A DNA stretch of 64,000 bases from UTCHB3 sp964625575 (lineage in GTDB: Bacteria > Bacteroidota > Ignavibacteria > Ignavibacteriales > Ignavibacteriaceae). The stretch spans positions 1-64,000 of the forward strand of contig CAZVBQ010000007.1 in NCBI GenBank assembly GCA_964625575.1, written 5' to 3'. Position numbers and translations under genes: made by a program. The notes below the pieces were generated by a model that was not told the origin of the DNA, searched no databases, and was given only the letters and a program-made list of their open reading frames with translations. Below are positions 1 to 9,152 of the stretch, in pieces. Numbering within the stretch: position 1 is the first letter of the stretch; the number at the start of each line of letters is the position of its first letter.

Positions 1-103
1 TGATAACAACCTTCCACCCCAGAACCGAGGCAACTTCTATCCTGTCAGCCCCTTCGATTGGCTGCACATCTGATACTGTCTGAATTGTCGCGAGTTTTCT
101 CAT
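1..103 (-). CDS. RNA ligase, DRB0094-like (N-terminal fragment)
   Basis: Only the first 34 codons are inside the window; the gene runs off the left edge. It begins ATG at 103 with GGAAG three to seven bases upstream. The visible residues start MRKLATIQTV and continue with IEGADRIEVASVLGW. That is the opening I know from the DRB0094/Deinococcus Rnl family of ATP-dependent RNA ligases, whose N-terminal OB-like domain carries a PhPNADRLE-type motif. The nucleotidyltransferase domain with the catalytic lysine would lie outside the window, so function rests on the N-terminus alone. A tRNA-binding-domain protein with a similar opening is the alternative. It faces the same way as the next gene, about 100 bases away. 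Confidence 0.6.
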   Translation of the reverse strand, partial: MRKLATIQTVSDVQPIEGADRIEVASVLGWKVVI

Positions 104-202
104 AGCTTCCTAATCTGTAAATTTTTTTATCCGCAATTTAGCGATTCGACGTAAAATTCCTGGGATTTGCATCATTACGGAAGGATCACTTTCTCTATTG
201 AT

Positions 203-1192
203 TTACCAACAGTCCCATAATGAATCAAAACTAAACCGGTGAGAGTCAGATTCCTGAACCGGGTAGCGCCCGTTGAGAACAGGGATAACTTCTTGAAGTT
301 TAAGTTCGGCAGCAAGAAGGTTCTGATCCAATCTATATTGTTCTTCCTCGGTCTTGTGAATCGGCGCGTCTTTCTCATCCACCCTTCTGACTGATAAATA
401 GCGTGCATCTGTTGCTTTCCGGATGATCTCTACCTCCCCATCTATTTCCTCCGGCGATTTCCCCAGCCTATACATTTCGTTTTCGAGCGTATAAGGTGAA
501 AATTCCTTCACAAATTCAGCAACCCAGTAGTGAAGAGCATCAGCAGGGTACTTCATCCCTCTTCTTTTGAGATGGATCACCGGATACGGATGATTATCCT
601 TTTTTACTAAAAGTTTTCCGTCCACATCATTGATCACTTTCGTAAGAAAATCATCTGTTAATATTATTTCGGCATTTCCGGTCAATTCTGCCGCAGATGT
701 GATGATCAGATTAATATTTGTGAAAAGGAAGTCTCTTAATTGGTTTGCAGAGTAGACATGATTATCAAGAATCGAAAAGTCCGAATATTTTTTTACTGAT
801 TCCCTGTTAAGATTGCGGGCTTCAATATCACTTCTAAACAGAAATACTATGTCGATTTGCTCTTCCCGGAAACCAAGCACTGCGAGGAACATGTAAACCC
901 GTTTTATCGAAATAAAAGGAAGTTTAGCGCAATTTATCATGAAAATTTTGTCGGAATTTGAAGGATTGAAGGAGGTTCTTGAAGTTATATAGCGACCCTC
1001 ACCCTTAATCGGGATCAGGTAATTGATCAACTTTCTGGTTAGATCGACTACTTCTTTTTGCTTCCTGATATGAGAGAGTAATTCCTTTTCAGGACTCCAT
1101 AACCAAGGCACTAATATAAGCGCGCGACCTTGTTCGGCGCTCATCAGCTCTTTTAGTAGATCGCTTTGCGAAAATTTTTGTTCTGATTTCAT
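203..1192 (-). CDS. hypothetical protein
   Basis: A 329-residue reading frame that I do not recognise. It has no signal peptide and no clear membrane segment. The composition is mixed alpha/beta with many charged residues and a tryptophan-containing C-terminus (SLWDCW). The segment around residues 150-180 (NINLIITSAAELTGNAEII) reads like a strand-turn-helix core, but no catalytic motif stands out. The start at 1192 is ATG. The downstream neighbour on the same strand is the RNA ligase fragment, about 100 bases away, so co-transcription is possible. Together with the nuclease-like genes on the other side this could be an accessory or nucleic-acid-related island, but that is inferred only from context. 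Confidence 0.55.
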   Translation of the reverse strand: MKSEQKFSQSDLLKELMSAEQGRALILVPWLWSPEKELLSHIRKQKEVVDLTRKLINYLIPIKGEGRYITSRTSFNPSNSDKIFMINCAKLPFISIKRVYMFLAVLGFREEQIDIVFLFRSDIEARNLNRESVKKYSDFSILDNHVYSANQLRDFLFTNINLIITSAAELTGNAEIILTDDFLTKVINDVDGKLLVKKDNHPYPVIHLKRRGMKYPADALHYWVAEFVKEFSPYTLENEMYRLGKSPEEIDGEVEIIRKATDARYLSVRRVDEKDAPIHKTEEEQYRLDQNLLAAELKLQEVIPVLNGRYPVQESDSHRFSFDSLWDCW

Positions 1193-1261
1193 AATTCATC
1201 CCATTTGTTTTAATATTTAATACAAGCTAATGATTGTGTGTTAAATGAACCTGCTCTCCAG

Positions 1262-1312
1262 GTTAAGAATATGTTAAATTTTATAAAAATACAATTTTAA
1301 CAAATTCTTAAC
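1262..1312. promoter_or_regulatory. AT-rich inverted repeat in divergent spacer
   Basis: The arms at 1262-1278 and 1296-1312 are 17 bases each and match at 16 of 17 positions, with a 17-base AT-rich spacer. The element lies in the 355-base gap between two divergent genes and is closer to the minus-strand gene. It could be an operator or a cruciform-forming element. No T-run in a terminator position follows it. Confidence 0.35.
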
Positions 1313-1413
1313 ACAACAATTGCTTATTCTGGGAAATTTTTCGTAATTTAGACTCAGCTGATTATTCATGGCGCAAATTAGAACATCTGAAAAATGACAT
1401 AAATGACATAATT

Positions 1414-1466
1414 TGTAAGTTTACTAATAAAATGAGTAGTAGTACTGATTAAATCTGTAAGTTTAC
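1414..1466. promoter_or_regulatory. Direct repeat of TGTAAGTTTAC
   Basis: The 11-mer TGTAAGTTTAC occurs at 1414-1424 and again at 1456-1466, 42 bases apart (about four helical turns), upstream of the nuclease-like gene at 1548. Each copy contains the imperfect palindrome GTAA-GT-TTAC. The same 11-mer recurs at 26299-26309 in the promoter of another gene, where TAAGTTTA fits a Bacteroidota -7 box. These may be operator half-sites or duplicated promoter elements. Confidence 0.3.
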
Positions 1467-1547
1467 GAATTAAACTAGGAATGGTAAAGAAATAAAGTAT
1501 TATAACAATAAATTATTTTTAGAAAGCATCTACGAAAGAGAGTTTGT

Positions 1548-2543
1548 ATGCTAATTAAGGAAAAAAATTGGAAAACTGAGTTCTATGATCTGTTGGGTGA
1601 TGATGAAAAAGCACTAACTTCCGCCTTTGCCTATCTTATGGCAGAAAACGAAAGTGCATTTCGCATTTTCCTAAAGGGAATTCTTAAAATACGACCTAAA
1701 AAGGATATTTACGCGCAAGCAAAGATTGAGATTGAAAAGCATGGAAAAAAAGATGGTCGTACAGATATTGAAATAACAGCCAATGATCTGCATATAATTA
1801 TCGAGGGAAAAGTAAATAATGGCGTGGTGCAAAAGCAATGGGAACAATATAACAATCGATTCAACGATGGGCCTACGGTTTCTAACCACCTAGTCGCAAT
1901 AACATCAATTCCAACCGTACTGGGTAGATCTTCAGAAGATATTAATTTCCACAACACTACTTGGAAAGATATCTATGATGTCCTAAATGATTATGCCAGA
2001 GGAGGTGATGATGAAGATAGAGATAGGAAAAGTATTTTGAGTTTTATTTCATTTTATGAGAGGAGATATTTAAAGATGTTGCAGAAAGAAATTTTGGTGC
2101 AAGACCTTAAAAACCAAGAAGATTTGGACCTTTTAACAGAAAACGCGGTTTACAAGCGAGATATAGTTCATGGTATTCCACTTTATTTTGCCCCCTATAT
2201 CACAAAAAATTCCGGAAGGGACTATGGAATTTCCAAGATTTACAAGGTGCTGGCTGTTTACCAGTCAAATACGAAAGATGATTACTGGAAAACTGCTGCG
2301 GCGAGATTTCTGCACGAAAATCCTGAATTAACTGAGTATAAAAATTTGTTCGATAAATGGATTAAAGGATTCGAGCGAATCCGCGACATGGAAAAAGGGT
2401 TTACTCTTTACTTTCTTGACGACGAACCAATTGTTTTACCGAAAACAGTGTTAAAAGGGGGAGCTATTATGAACCAAATTCCCAAGAATTATTCCATCAG
2501 CTTTAAACAGTTGTTCCAAGATTTAGCGAACCAAAGTAACTGA
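1548..2543 (+). CDS. PD-(D/E)XK nuclease superfamily protein
   Basis: A 331-residue cytoplasmic protein. Near residues 61-88 it has the arrangement of the PD-(D/E)XK nuclease core: an acidic residue in the preceding helix (E61), then D73 in GRTDIEI, a hydrophobic strand, and E86-G87-K88 in IIIEGKV. That gives D-x12-E-x-K, which would bind the metal and cut DNA. The C-terminal half (about 200-331) has no motif that I recognise. Many standalone proteins of this type are uncharacterised restriction- or defence-linked enzymes, and some are transposon-derived. The gene is AT-rich compared with the metabolic genes further on. It stands alone, with divergent and downstream non-coding spacers on either side. 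The fold call is moderately sure and the biological role is unknown. Confidence 0.65.
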   Translation: MLIKEKNWKTEFYDLLGDDEKALTSAFAYLMAENESAFRIFLKGILKIRPKKDIYAQAKIEIEKHGKKDGRTDIEITANDLHIIIEGKVNNGVVQKQWEQYNNRFNDGPTVSNHLVAITSIPTVLGRSSEDINFHNTTWKDIYDVLNDYARGGDDEDRDRKSILSFISFYERRYLKMLQKEILVQDLKNQEDLDLLTENAVYKRDIVHGIPLYFAPYITKNSGRDYGISKIYKVLAVYQSNTKDDYWKTAAARFLHENPELTEYKNLFDKWIKGFERIRDMEKGFTLYFLDDEPIVLPKTVLKGGAIMNQIPKNYSISFKQLFQDLANQSN

Positions 2544-2592
2544 TTAGTCTTCTTTTTACGATCCTAAGTAGCCTAAACCTGCACTCTCCTAT

Positions 2593-2660
2593 TTGCCGGG
2601 ATGAAGCGTCCCGGCAATCGATCCTATTGGAAATTTAACCGGAGGATAAATCCTCCGGTT
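2593..2660. repeat. Two tandem GC-rich hairpins
   Basis: The first hairpin has perfect 9-base arms TTGCCGGGA (2593-2601) and TCCCGGCAA (2609-2617) with a 7-base loop. The second has perfect 10-base arms AACCGGAGGA (2637-2646) and TCCTCCGGTT (2651-2660) with a TAAA loop. They lie 50 bases after the nuclease-like gene. Neither is followed by a T-run, so they look more like a dispersed palindromic repeat than an intrinsic terminator. The rest of the 409-base spacer up to 2952 shows only the short tandem repeat listed next. Confidence 0.5.
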
Positions 2661-2854
2661 GTCCATAGTATAGACAATTACTGCATTGAAGCAAAGCACT
2701 ACCAAGTGACAACTGCGAAGAATTACACCAACTGCTATTACCATTAATAATGGGAGGCACTAAGCGGTTTTCTTATTACTCTCATGATCCGGAAAATCCC
2801 CCGAAGGAATTTACCAAAGTTTCCCTGCAAGACCTGAGGCAAACCACTCCGCTA

Positions 2855-2887
2855 CTTTGTGACTCTGTGACTTTGTGACTCTGTTAC
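2855..2887 (+). repeat. Short tandem repeat, GTGACTCT/GTGACTTT
   Basis: Three to four head-to-tail copies of a 9-base unit, GTGACTCTG or GTGACTTTG, in the spacer before the AAA-ATPase gene. A single related copy (CGTGACTTTGTGG) occurs near 53565 in another spacer. It belongs to the same class of short dispersed words described for the rest of the window. Confidence 0.6.
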
Positions 2888-2952
2888 TTCCCCCTCCAAA
2901 CTAAAATACCTTATATTTAAAGGATGAAAAGAAAAACTTTACGAGAACTCAG

Positions 2953-4665
2953 ATGAAGAAGAAAATTCCATCCTTAACATCGAATTATGCAACTCTAATT
3001 TCAGAGAACGCGTATTTTGTTGATAAAACTCAATTTATCATCAAGTTAGAGGAATTGAACTTTAAGAATCTCGTCTTCCTTCGTCCCCGACGGTTTGGGA
3101 AGTCGCTTCTTCTCTCTATGCTTGAGCATTACTATGGTATTCAGCACAAAGACCGGTTCGAGGAACTGTTTGGGGAGTACCATGTTGGTAAGCCCGGTAA
3201 TTCCACGCCACTTCGGAACAGTTATTACACGCTTTCTTTCAATTTCAGTGGTATCCCCACGGATGTTGAGTCCCAAATTAGAGAGAAGTTTGATGTTGAG
3301 GTCAGAACAGCTCTGAAAGGATTTTTTTACAGGTACGATATTGGTGACGTGACTGAGGTTGAAACAGCCTTGGGTATCGCTGGTGGGAGTGAACTTCTGA
3401 GAGTGTTCGCTGACCTTCTGAGAAAATATAAAATGCCCGGAAAGATCTACCTGTTTATCGATGAGTATGATCATTTCACGAATGAACTTTTCGCTTTCAA
3501 TACTTTACATTTCAAGGAAATCGTTTCAAGAAACGGCTGGGTACGCAAATTTTATGAGGTGATCAAACAATTGATGGGCGAAGGCCTGATAGATCGCTTC
3601 TTCGCAACGGGTGTTACCCCGGTCACCCTCGACAGCATGACCAGCGGGTTTAATGTAGCGCAAAACATTACCCTCGATTATAAGTTCCATGAAATTGCGG
3701 GTTTTACGGAAACTGAACTCCGAAGAATGATCGAAAACACTATATATGAAGAGGGGAAATTTGATATCGATACAGTCGTCACTGATATGCGTTCGTGGTA
3801 CAATGGCAGCAAATTTTCTAAAAACGCCGATCAGAAATTATATAATCCCCAGATGGTTATTACATTTCTGTCGCAATTTTCAAGGCGGTATGAATATCCC
3901 GATGAGATGGCAGATCACAATGTAACCTCGGATTACAAGAAAATATCCAACATCCTCGCGCCGCTACCTCCGGAGGTTTCAGACCAGATAATTCAGGAGG
4001 TGCTGGAAACTTCAAAAATCTCTGAAAGATTGACACTTCAATACAATTTTGAACTTCCGTACACAAAAACTGAAGCAGTTTCATTGCTCTTTTATAATGG
4101 TTTGCTGACAATAGAAGGAGACAGATTTCAGTTTTATGACTTTGTTATCCCAAATTATGTGATCAAGCAGATGTATTGGGAATATTTCAGATATTTGTTT
4201 GAGTCGAGGCACAAACTGCAATTTGACAGTATCCCCTTACGGGATTCACTGATAGAAATGTCGGACTCGGGGAAAATAAACAAATTGGTTGAGTATGTCC
4301 ATTCCATCCTGAAGAACATTTCAAATCGTGACCTTCAAAAGTTCAGTGAGAAGAACATAAAGATGATCTTCATGACTCTGCTGATGGGTAACAACGCCTA
4401 TTTCGTAAAGAGCGAGCATGAGAACAACGCGGGATATGCAGATCTTTTACTTATCCCTACAAAACTTAACCCCGGGAAAGACAACTTTCTTCTTGAGCTG
4501 AAATACCTGAAAAAGAGCAGCAAGGAGAACCTCGAAACGGAGAAAGCCAATGCCATTGAGCAGGTTGCCAGATACAAAGCTGAACTCGCGGCAGAAGGAT
4601 TGGATTGCAAAACATTCGCCATAGTTTTTGTGGGGAAAGCCGGTTACACGATAACAGAGTGCTGA
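2953..4665 (+). CDS. AAA-ATPase-like protein with C-terminal PD-(D/E)XK domain (DUF1703 type)
   Basis: A 570-residue protein of the large family that pairs a predicted AAA-ATPase domain (PF09820 type) with a C-terminal PD-(D/E)XK nuclease-like domain (PF08011 type). The N-terminus has the family signature FVDKTQFI near residue 22 and a P-loop-like RPRRFGKSLL near residue 45. A Walker B-like IYLFIDEYDHF follows near 165, and FATGVTP near 215. The C-terminus has GYADLLLIP and FLLELKYLKK (about 495-520), which supply the D and E-x-K of the nuclease core. The length is normal for the family. Members are abundant in Bacteroidota and often vary in copy number between strains. Their role is not established; a link to defence or selfish DNA is conjecture. 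The gene stands alone and is followed by short direct repeats. Confidence 0.85.
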   Translation: MKKKIPSLTSNYATLISENAYFVDKTQFIIKLEELNFKNLVFLRPRRFGKSLLLSMLEHYYGIQHKDRFEELFGEYHVGKPGNSTPLRNSYYTLSFNFSGIPTDVESQIREKFDVEVRTALKGFFYRYDIGDVTEVETALGIAGGSELLRVFADLLRKYKMPGKIYLFIDEYDHFTNELFAFNTLHFKEIVSRNGWVRKFYEVIKQLMGEGLIDRFFATGVTPVTLDSMTSGFNVAQNITLDYKFHEIAGFTETELRRMIENTIYEEGKFDIDTVVTDMRSWYNGSKFSKNADQKLYNPQMVITFLSQFSRRYEYPDEMADHNVTSDYKKISNILAPLPPEVSDQIIQEVLETSKISERLTLQYNFELPYTKTEAVSLLFYNGLLTIEGDRFQFYDFVIPNYVIKQMYWEYFRYLFESRHKLQFDSIPLRDSLIEMSDSGKINKLVEYVHSILKNISNRDLQKFSEKNIKMIFMTLLMGNNAYFVKSEHENNAGYADLLLIPTKLNPGKDNFLLELKYLKKSSKENLETEKANAIEQVARYKAELAAEGLDCKTFAIVFVGKAGYTITEC

Positions 4666-4671
4666 ATTGTT

Positions 4672-4745
4672 GAACACGATTGACAGGATTTGAAAAGGAT
4701 TTTCAGGATTAATTGTCTTGAACACGATTGACAGGATTTGAAAAG
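4672..4745 (+). repeat. 48-bp direct repeat, GAACACGATTGACAGGATTT
   Basis: A 26-base unit starting GAACACGATTGACAGG occurs at 4672-4697 and identically at 4720-4745. Each copy is followed by a related CAGGATT segment. The first copy starts seven bases after the stop codon of the AAA-ATPase gene. The remaining spacer to 4937 shows a possible -7 box TATTTTTG at 4914-4921, just ahead of the aminotransferase start. Confidence 0.7.
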
Positions 4746-4937
4746 ATTAACAGGATTTCCCGTCTGAATTTTAAACCAATAGCCGTGGAACTCGTTCCGG
4801 GGGAATATTTAGTGCTATCCTCACCAATTCCACAGCCAAAATTATTAAAAGCAAAACCCCCCTCTGTTTCCCCTTACTCCTCTCACAAAATTTCAGTAAA
4901 TTTGTGGACACATTATTTTTGAATCACGGAAGATCTT

Positions 4938-6137
4938 ATGGCACTTGAAGCAATAAAACCGGCAGTCAGAACTGAAAATATCACTTACGCGATAAGGGAT
5001 ATCCTCCTTGTGGCGGATGAAGTCGCAAAGACCGGTAAGGAATTACTTTACCTCAATATCGGCGACCCCAACATTTACGATTTTGAACCACCGCGCCACC
5101 TTATAGAGGCATCATACCGCGCGATGCTGATGAACAAAAACGGCTACGCTCCCTCCTCGGGAATAAAAGAAGCTGTTGAGGCCATCAGAGGCGAGGGTGA
5201 GAGAAAAGGGATAAAGAACATCCGCGACGTGTTTGTTACACACGGTGCCAGTGAAGCTATTGATATCTGCCTCACCGCATTAGTTAACGACGGCGAGAAT
5301 GTCCTCACCCCAACCCCGGGTTACCCCCTCTATACTGCCATTTCCGCCAAACTCTCCGCTTTTGAGAACCCCTACTACCTCGACGAAGAGAACGGCTGGC
5401 AGCCCGATATCGAGGATATCAAGAAAAAGATCAACAGTAAAACCAAGGCGATCGTGCTGATCAATCCTAATAACCCGACCGGCTCTCTCTACTCAAAGGA
5501 AGTTCTGCTCGAGATCATCGAACTCGCCGAAAAACACAATCTGGTGATCTTTGCCGATGAAATTTACGACAAACTCCTCTTCGATCACAAGAAACACATC
5601 TCGATCGCGTCACTTAATTCAGAAGTACCATGCATTACTTTTGGAGGACTTTCGAAGAACTACATGGTTCCCGGTTTCAGGATCGGATGGGGTATCGTTA
5701 GCGGTAATGAAGCCAGACTGAAGGATTATCTGAACGCCCTGAACAGGATCCTCCGCTCGAGGCTTTCAGCGAACCACCCTGAACAGTATGGCATCAAATT
5801 GGCTCTTGAAGGCGATCAGTCGCACCTCGTTGAAGCTATGAAGAAACTCCAGGTAAGACGCGATATCACTTTTGAAATGCTGAACGCCATCCCCGGCATA
5901 AGCTGCGTGAAACCAGAAGGCGCTTTCTATGCCTTCCCGAGGCTGCACACCGACAAGAGTGACTTCGAGTTCGTTTCGGGGCTCATCCGTGAGACAGGCG
6001 TGGTTGTGGTACACGGTAGCGGATTCGGTCAGGTGCCGGGCACGCACCACTTCCGAGCCGTGTTCCTTCCGCAGGAAGATGTTCTCAGGAGATCATACGA
6101 AAAGATCGGGCAGTACTTCGCCAAATTCAACTCCTGA
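4938..6137 (+). CDS. Class I/II pyridoxal-phosphate aminotransferase (alanine/aspartate type)
   Basis: A 399-residue fold-type I aminotransferase. The PLP-binding lysine is K240 in the motif GGLSKNYMVPGFRIGW. The substrate arginine lies near the C-terminus in HFRAVFLP, and NPNNPTGSLYS carries the conserved asparagine and proline residues. The N-terminus (YLNIGDPNIYDFEPP) and the NGYAPSSGIKEA segment match the alanine-transaminase-like (AlaA/AlaT) or aspartate aminotransferase subgroup. The enzyme would transfer amino groups between glutamate and pyruvate or oxaloacetate in the cytoplasm. The exact substrate cannot be read from the sequence. The length is normal. The M16 peptidase gene follows after about 120 bases on the same strand. 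Confidence 0.85.
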   Translation: MALEAIKPAVRTENITYAIRDILLVADEVAKTGKELLYLNIGDPNIYDFEPPRHLIEASYRAMLMNKNGYAPSSGIKEAVEAIRGEGERKGIKNIRDVFVTHGASEAIDICLTALVNDGENVLTPTPGYPLYTAISAKLSAFENPYYLDEENGWQPDIEDIKKKINSKTKAIVLINPNNPTGSLYSKEVLLEIIELAEKHNLVIFADEIYDKLLFDHKKHISIASLNSEVPCITFGGLSKNYMVPGFRIGWGIVSGNEARLKDYLNALNRILRSRLSANHPEQYGIKLALEGDQSHLVEAMKKLQVRRDITFEMLNAIPGISCVKPEGAFYAFPRLHTDKSDFEFVSGLIRETGVVVVHGSGFGQVPGTHHFRAVFLPQEDVLRRSYEKIGQYFAKFNS

Positions 6138-6257
6138 TAACTCCTCTTTTTCCCTCATTTTTCAGCGATCTTGCGGGTACAGGTGTGCCCGCAAGTTTGC
6201 TTAAACCCTTTCGAATATCTATATTTAAGGTTTGAATTTTCTTTTTCCCGGACTTCA

Positions 6258-7508
6258 TTGGACAGCATAAAAATAACCAAATTACCCGGAGGGACAACCG
6301 TTGTCTCCGAGCACATACCTTACGTTCAGTCGTTTTCGCTGGGCTTTTGGTATAATACGGGTTCCTGCGATGAAACCGCTGAAACAAGCGGGATCACCCA
6401 CTTCCTGGAGCACATGCTGTTCAAGGGTACAAAGAAGCGGAGCGCGCGGAAGATATCTGAGGATATCGAGTCGCTCGGCGGGTATCTGAACGCTTTTACG
6501 GCAAAGGAGCACACTTGCTACTACGCCCGTGGAATGGCTTCCCACTTCGCGAAGACCTTTGAGGTTATCGCCGACATGGTGCAGTTCCCCCTTCTGAAGG
6601 AAAAGGATATTAAGAACGAGATCGGGGTGATCCTTGATGAGATCAACGACCTGAATGACAACCCCGACGAGCTGATCTTTGACACATTTGAAGAACTCGT
6701 GTTCCCCGGGCTTCCGCTCGGATATCCGATTCTTGGAACGGAAGAGAATGTTTCTTCGTTCACAAGGGAAGTGGTGGCCAACTATCACCAGCTCCACTAT
6801 ACACCGGGTAACCTGCTTATTTCCGCCTCAGGCAACATTTCCCACGAACAATTAGTGAAACTTGCCGAAAAACATATCCGCGAAGCGGGTGAAAAGGCCG
6901 GAAACAACAGAATTTACGAGTGTGGCAGCAACGGCTCCGAACACATCATGTACAAGGATACCGAGCAGGTTTACAGCATCATCGGTGCAAGAAGTGTCGG
7001 TTATAACAGCGGATTAAGGCTGCCGCTCAACCTTCTTTCCCTTATTCTGGGTGAAGGAACCAGCAGCCGGCTCTATCAGAACATCAGGGAAAAACTCGGT
7101 ATTACATACCAGATCAACAGTTTCATCAACTTCTACAAAGACACCTCATCGTTCGGGATATATTTCTCGACCAACACGGGGAACTTCGGCAAGGCGATGA
7201 AGCAGATCGAAAAGGAATTTAAAGTGTTCAGGGAAAAAGGGATCGATGAGCGTGAACTGAAGAGGGGAAAAGAATATCTGAAGGGGAGCATCCTTCTTAC
7301 GCAGGAATCGACGTCGAACAGAATGATCAGAATGGCAAATTTGTTACTTAATCACGGACGGATCATTCCGGTGGAAGAGGTTATACAAAAGATTGAAGCA
7401 GTAACCGTTGACGAGATACACTTCCTTGCTGAAGAACTGCTGCACATCGATAACCTTACCAAAGTGTTTATTAAGCCACAAACGAAATTGATAACTACCG
7501 CAGCATAG
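6258..7508 (+). CDS. M16 family zinc peptidase (processing-peptidase-like)
   Basis: A 416-residue M16 metalloprotease counted from the TTG at 6258 (MDSIKITKLPGG). An ATG at 6171 in the same frame would add 29 residues that do not look conserved. The inverted zinc motif is complete: H48-F-L-E51-H52, with the third ligand E128 in VILDEIN, 76 residues after H52, as expected. The following NDNPDEL and the C-terminal half (GEGTSSRLYQNIREKLGITY) match the two-domain subunit of bacterial mitochondrial-processing-peptidase homologues. It has no signal peptide. Its stop codon TAG overlaps the AGGAG ribosome-binding site of nuoG, 12 bases before that start, so the two are probably in one transcript. 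Whether it processes a complex I component is unknown. Confidence 0.85.
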   Translation: MDSIKITKLPGGTTVVSEHIPYVQSFSLGFWYNTGSCDETAETSGITHFLEHMLFKGTKKRSARKISEDIESLGGYLNAFTAKEHTCYYARGMASHFAKTFEVIADMVQFPLLKEKDIKNEIGVILDEINDLNDNPDELIFDTFEELVFPGLPLGYPILGTEENVSSFTREVVANYHQLHYTPGNLLISASGNISHEQLVKLAEKHIREAGEKAGNNRIYECGSNGSEHIMYKDTEQVYSIIGARSVGYNSGLRLPLNLLSLILGEGTSSRLYQNIREKLGITYQINSFINFYKDTSSFGIYFSTNTGNFGKAMKQIEKEFKVFREKGIDERELKRGKEYLKGSILLTQESTSNRMIRMANLLLNHGRIIPVEEVIQKIEAVTVDEIHFLAEELLHIDNLTKVFIKPQTKLITTAA

Positions 7509-7520
7509 GAGAAGACCCGA

Positions 7521-9152
7521 ATGGGAAAGTTTATTTTGGACGGACAGGAGATAGATTTTAAGCCGGGCCAGACCATAATTGAGGCTGCCAAGGAGGTTGG
7601 CGTTGATATACCCCACTTCTGCTGGCACCCCTCACTCACCGTGGCAGGTAACTGTCGTGTTTGTCTGGTTGAAGTTGAGAAGATGCCGAAGCTGGCGATC
7701 GCGTGTGCCACTCAGGCTGCCGAAGGGATGGTAGTTCATACTGAATCAACCAAAGCACTCTCCGCCCGCCAGGCAGTGATGGAGTTCCTGCTTATCAATC
7801 ACCCGCTTGACTGTCCGATATGCGACGAAGCCGGTGAATGTAAACTTCAAGACTATACATACAGCCACAGCGTCGGCGAAAGCCGTTTCACTGAAGAAAA
7901 ACAGCACAAAGAGAAGAGGGTTCCCCTCGGCCCGCACGTTATGTTTGATGGCGACCGCTGTATCTCATGCTCACGCTGCATCAGATTCTGTGACGAAGTG
8001 GCGGGAGAAACACAGCTTACATTTGTTAACCGCGGCGACAGGGTTACAATTCAGACCTTCCCCGGAAAAGAACTTGACAACCCCTACTCATTGAACGTAA
8101 CCGATATTTGTCCCGTTGGCGCTTTAACCAACCGTGATTTCCGGTTCAAGGCAAGGGTGTGGGACATGTCGAACACTGCCTCCATCTGCCCCGGCTGCTC
8201 GAGAGGCTGCAATGTTGATGTATGGGTAAGAAGCAACGAAGTTTTAAGACTTACCCCGCGTGAGAATCAGGAAGTGAACAGCTACTGGATGTGCGACAAT
8301 GGCCGTCTGAACACCTGGAAGCACGTAAATTCGGAAACAAGAGTTGACTGCCCCCACATCAGAAGGGAAGAGTCGCTCAGCAAAGCCACCTGGGATGAAG
8401 CCCTTTCGATGGTATCGAGCGAGCTCCAGAGCTTTAAGGCACCTGAGATCGCGTTTGTAGGTTCGGGTCGCGCAACCGTTGAAGATAACTTCATACTCGC
8501 GAAGCTTGCCTCGCACCTGCACGTCACCAATATCGATTTCCCTCGCCACGTGGTTCCGGGAAGTGGTGACAAGATCCTTATCAGGGATGAGAAATCACCG
8601 AATGATACGGGTGCTCTGAAAGCCGGCGTGAAACCGGGCAAAGACGGTCACGACCTCAATGGAATTCTGCACGGTATAAAAGATCACAAGATCAAAGCCC
8701 TTGTTGTGGTTGAGGAAGATCTGGCGGTTCTTGGAGTGGAATGGGCAGACGCGCTGAAAAAACTTGAAATTCTCGTGGTTCTGGCTTCCAACTTTAACGC
8801 GACCACTGACCTCGCGAATGTTGTGCTGCCCGCGGCAACCTGGACTGAAAAGAACGGCGTCTTCATCAACTTCCAGGGCAAGGCGCAGAGGATTCGTCCT
8901 GCCGTCGTTACTGAATTGATGGACAGAAGTCTTGACGGTCTCGCGATGAGCAGACTTGACAAGTTCGGCACAAGGTTCGACCGTTGGGGCAACTACAAGA
9001 AGTACGACGCGAGACCTTCGTGGAAGATCCTCCTCGATATCAGCAACCTGCTGGGCATGAAAGCCAAGTTCGATATGGCTGAAGACGTCTGGGAAGAGTT
9101 CACCAAACACGAACCCGGGTTTCACGGTGTCTCTTACGAAGAGATCGGTTGA
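7521..9152 (+). CDS. nuoG: NADH-quinone oxidoreductase subunit G
   Basis: The iron-sulfur subunit of respiratory complex I, which carries electrons from the NADH module toward quinone. All expected clusters can be traced. The [2Fe-2S] ligands are C34, C45, C48 and C62. The N3-type His/Cys [4Fe-4S] ligands are H94, C98, C101 and C107. A ferredoxin-like cluster uses C147, C150, C153 and later cysteines including C197. C223, C226, C230 and C258 form the extra N7-type site that only some bacterial NuoG proteins have. The molybdopterin-oxidoreductase-like domain follows but is short: 543 residues against roughly 780-910 in Thermus and E. coli. Much of that C-terminal domain is therefore missing. 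AGGAG at 7507-7511 sets the start. nuoH follows after a repeat-filled 149-base spacer. Confidence 0.93.
   Translation: MGKFILDGQEIDFKPGQTIIEAAKEVGVDIPHFCWHPSLTVAGNCRVCLVEVEKMPKLAIACATQAAEGMVVHTESTKALSARQAVMEFLLINHPLDCPICDEAGECKLQDYTYSHSVGESRFTEEKQHKEKRVPLGPHVMFDGDRCISCSRCIRFCDEVAGETQLTFVNRGDRVTIQTFPGKELDNPYSLNVTDICPVGALTNRDFRFKARVWDMSNTASICPGCSRGCNVDVWVRSNEVLRLTPRENQEVNSYWMCDNGRLNTWKHVNSETRVDCPHIRREESLSKATWDEALSMVSSELQSFKAPEIAFVGSGRATVEDNFILAKLASHLHVTNIDFPRHVVPGSGDKILIRDEKSPNDTGALKAGVKPGKDGHDLNGILHGIKDHKIKALVVVEEDLAVLGVEWADALKKLEILVVLASNFNATTDLANVVLPAATWTEKNGVFINFQGKAQRIRPAVVTELMDRSLDGLAMSRLDKFGTRFDRWGNYKKYDARPSWKILLDISNLLGMKAKFDMAEDVWEEFTKHEPGFHGVSYEEIG

Noticed and set aside
6171..6257. Longer N-terminus for the M16 peptidase
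   Set aside because: The extra 29 residues do not resemble the family, and the TTG at 6258 gives the usual length.
6282..6797. 171-codon minus-strand open frame
   Set aside because: Antisense to the M16 peptidase gene, with complete zinc-site motifs on the other strand.
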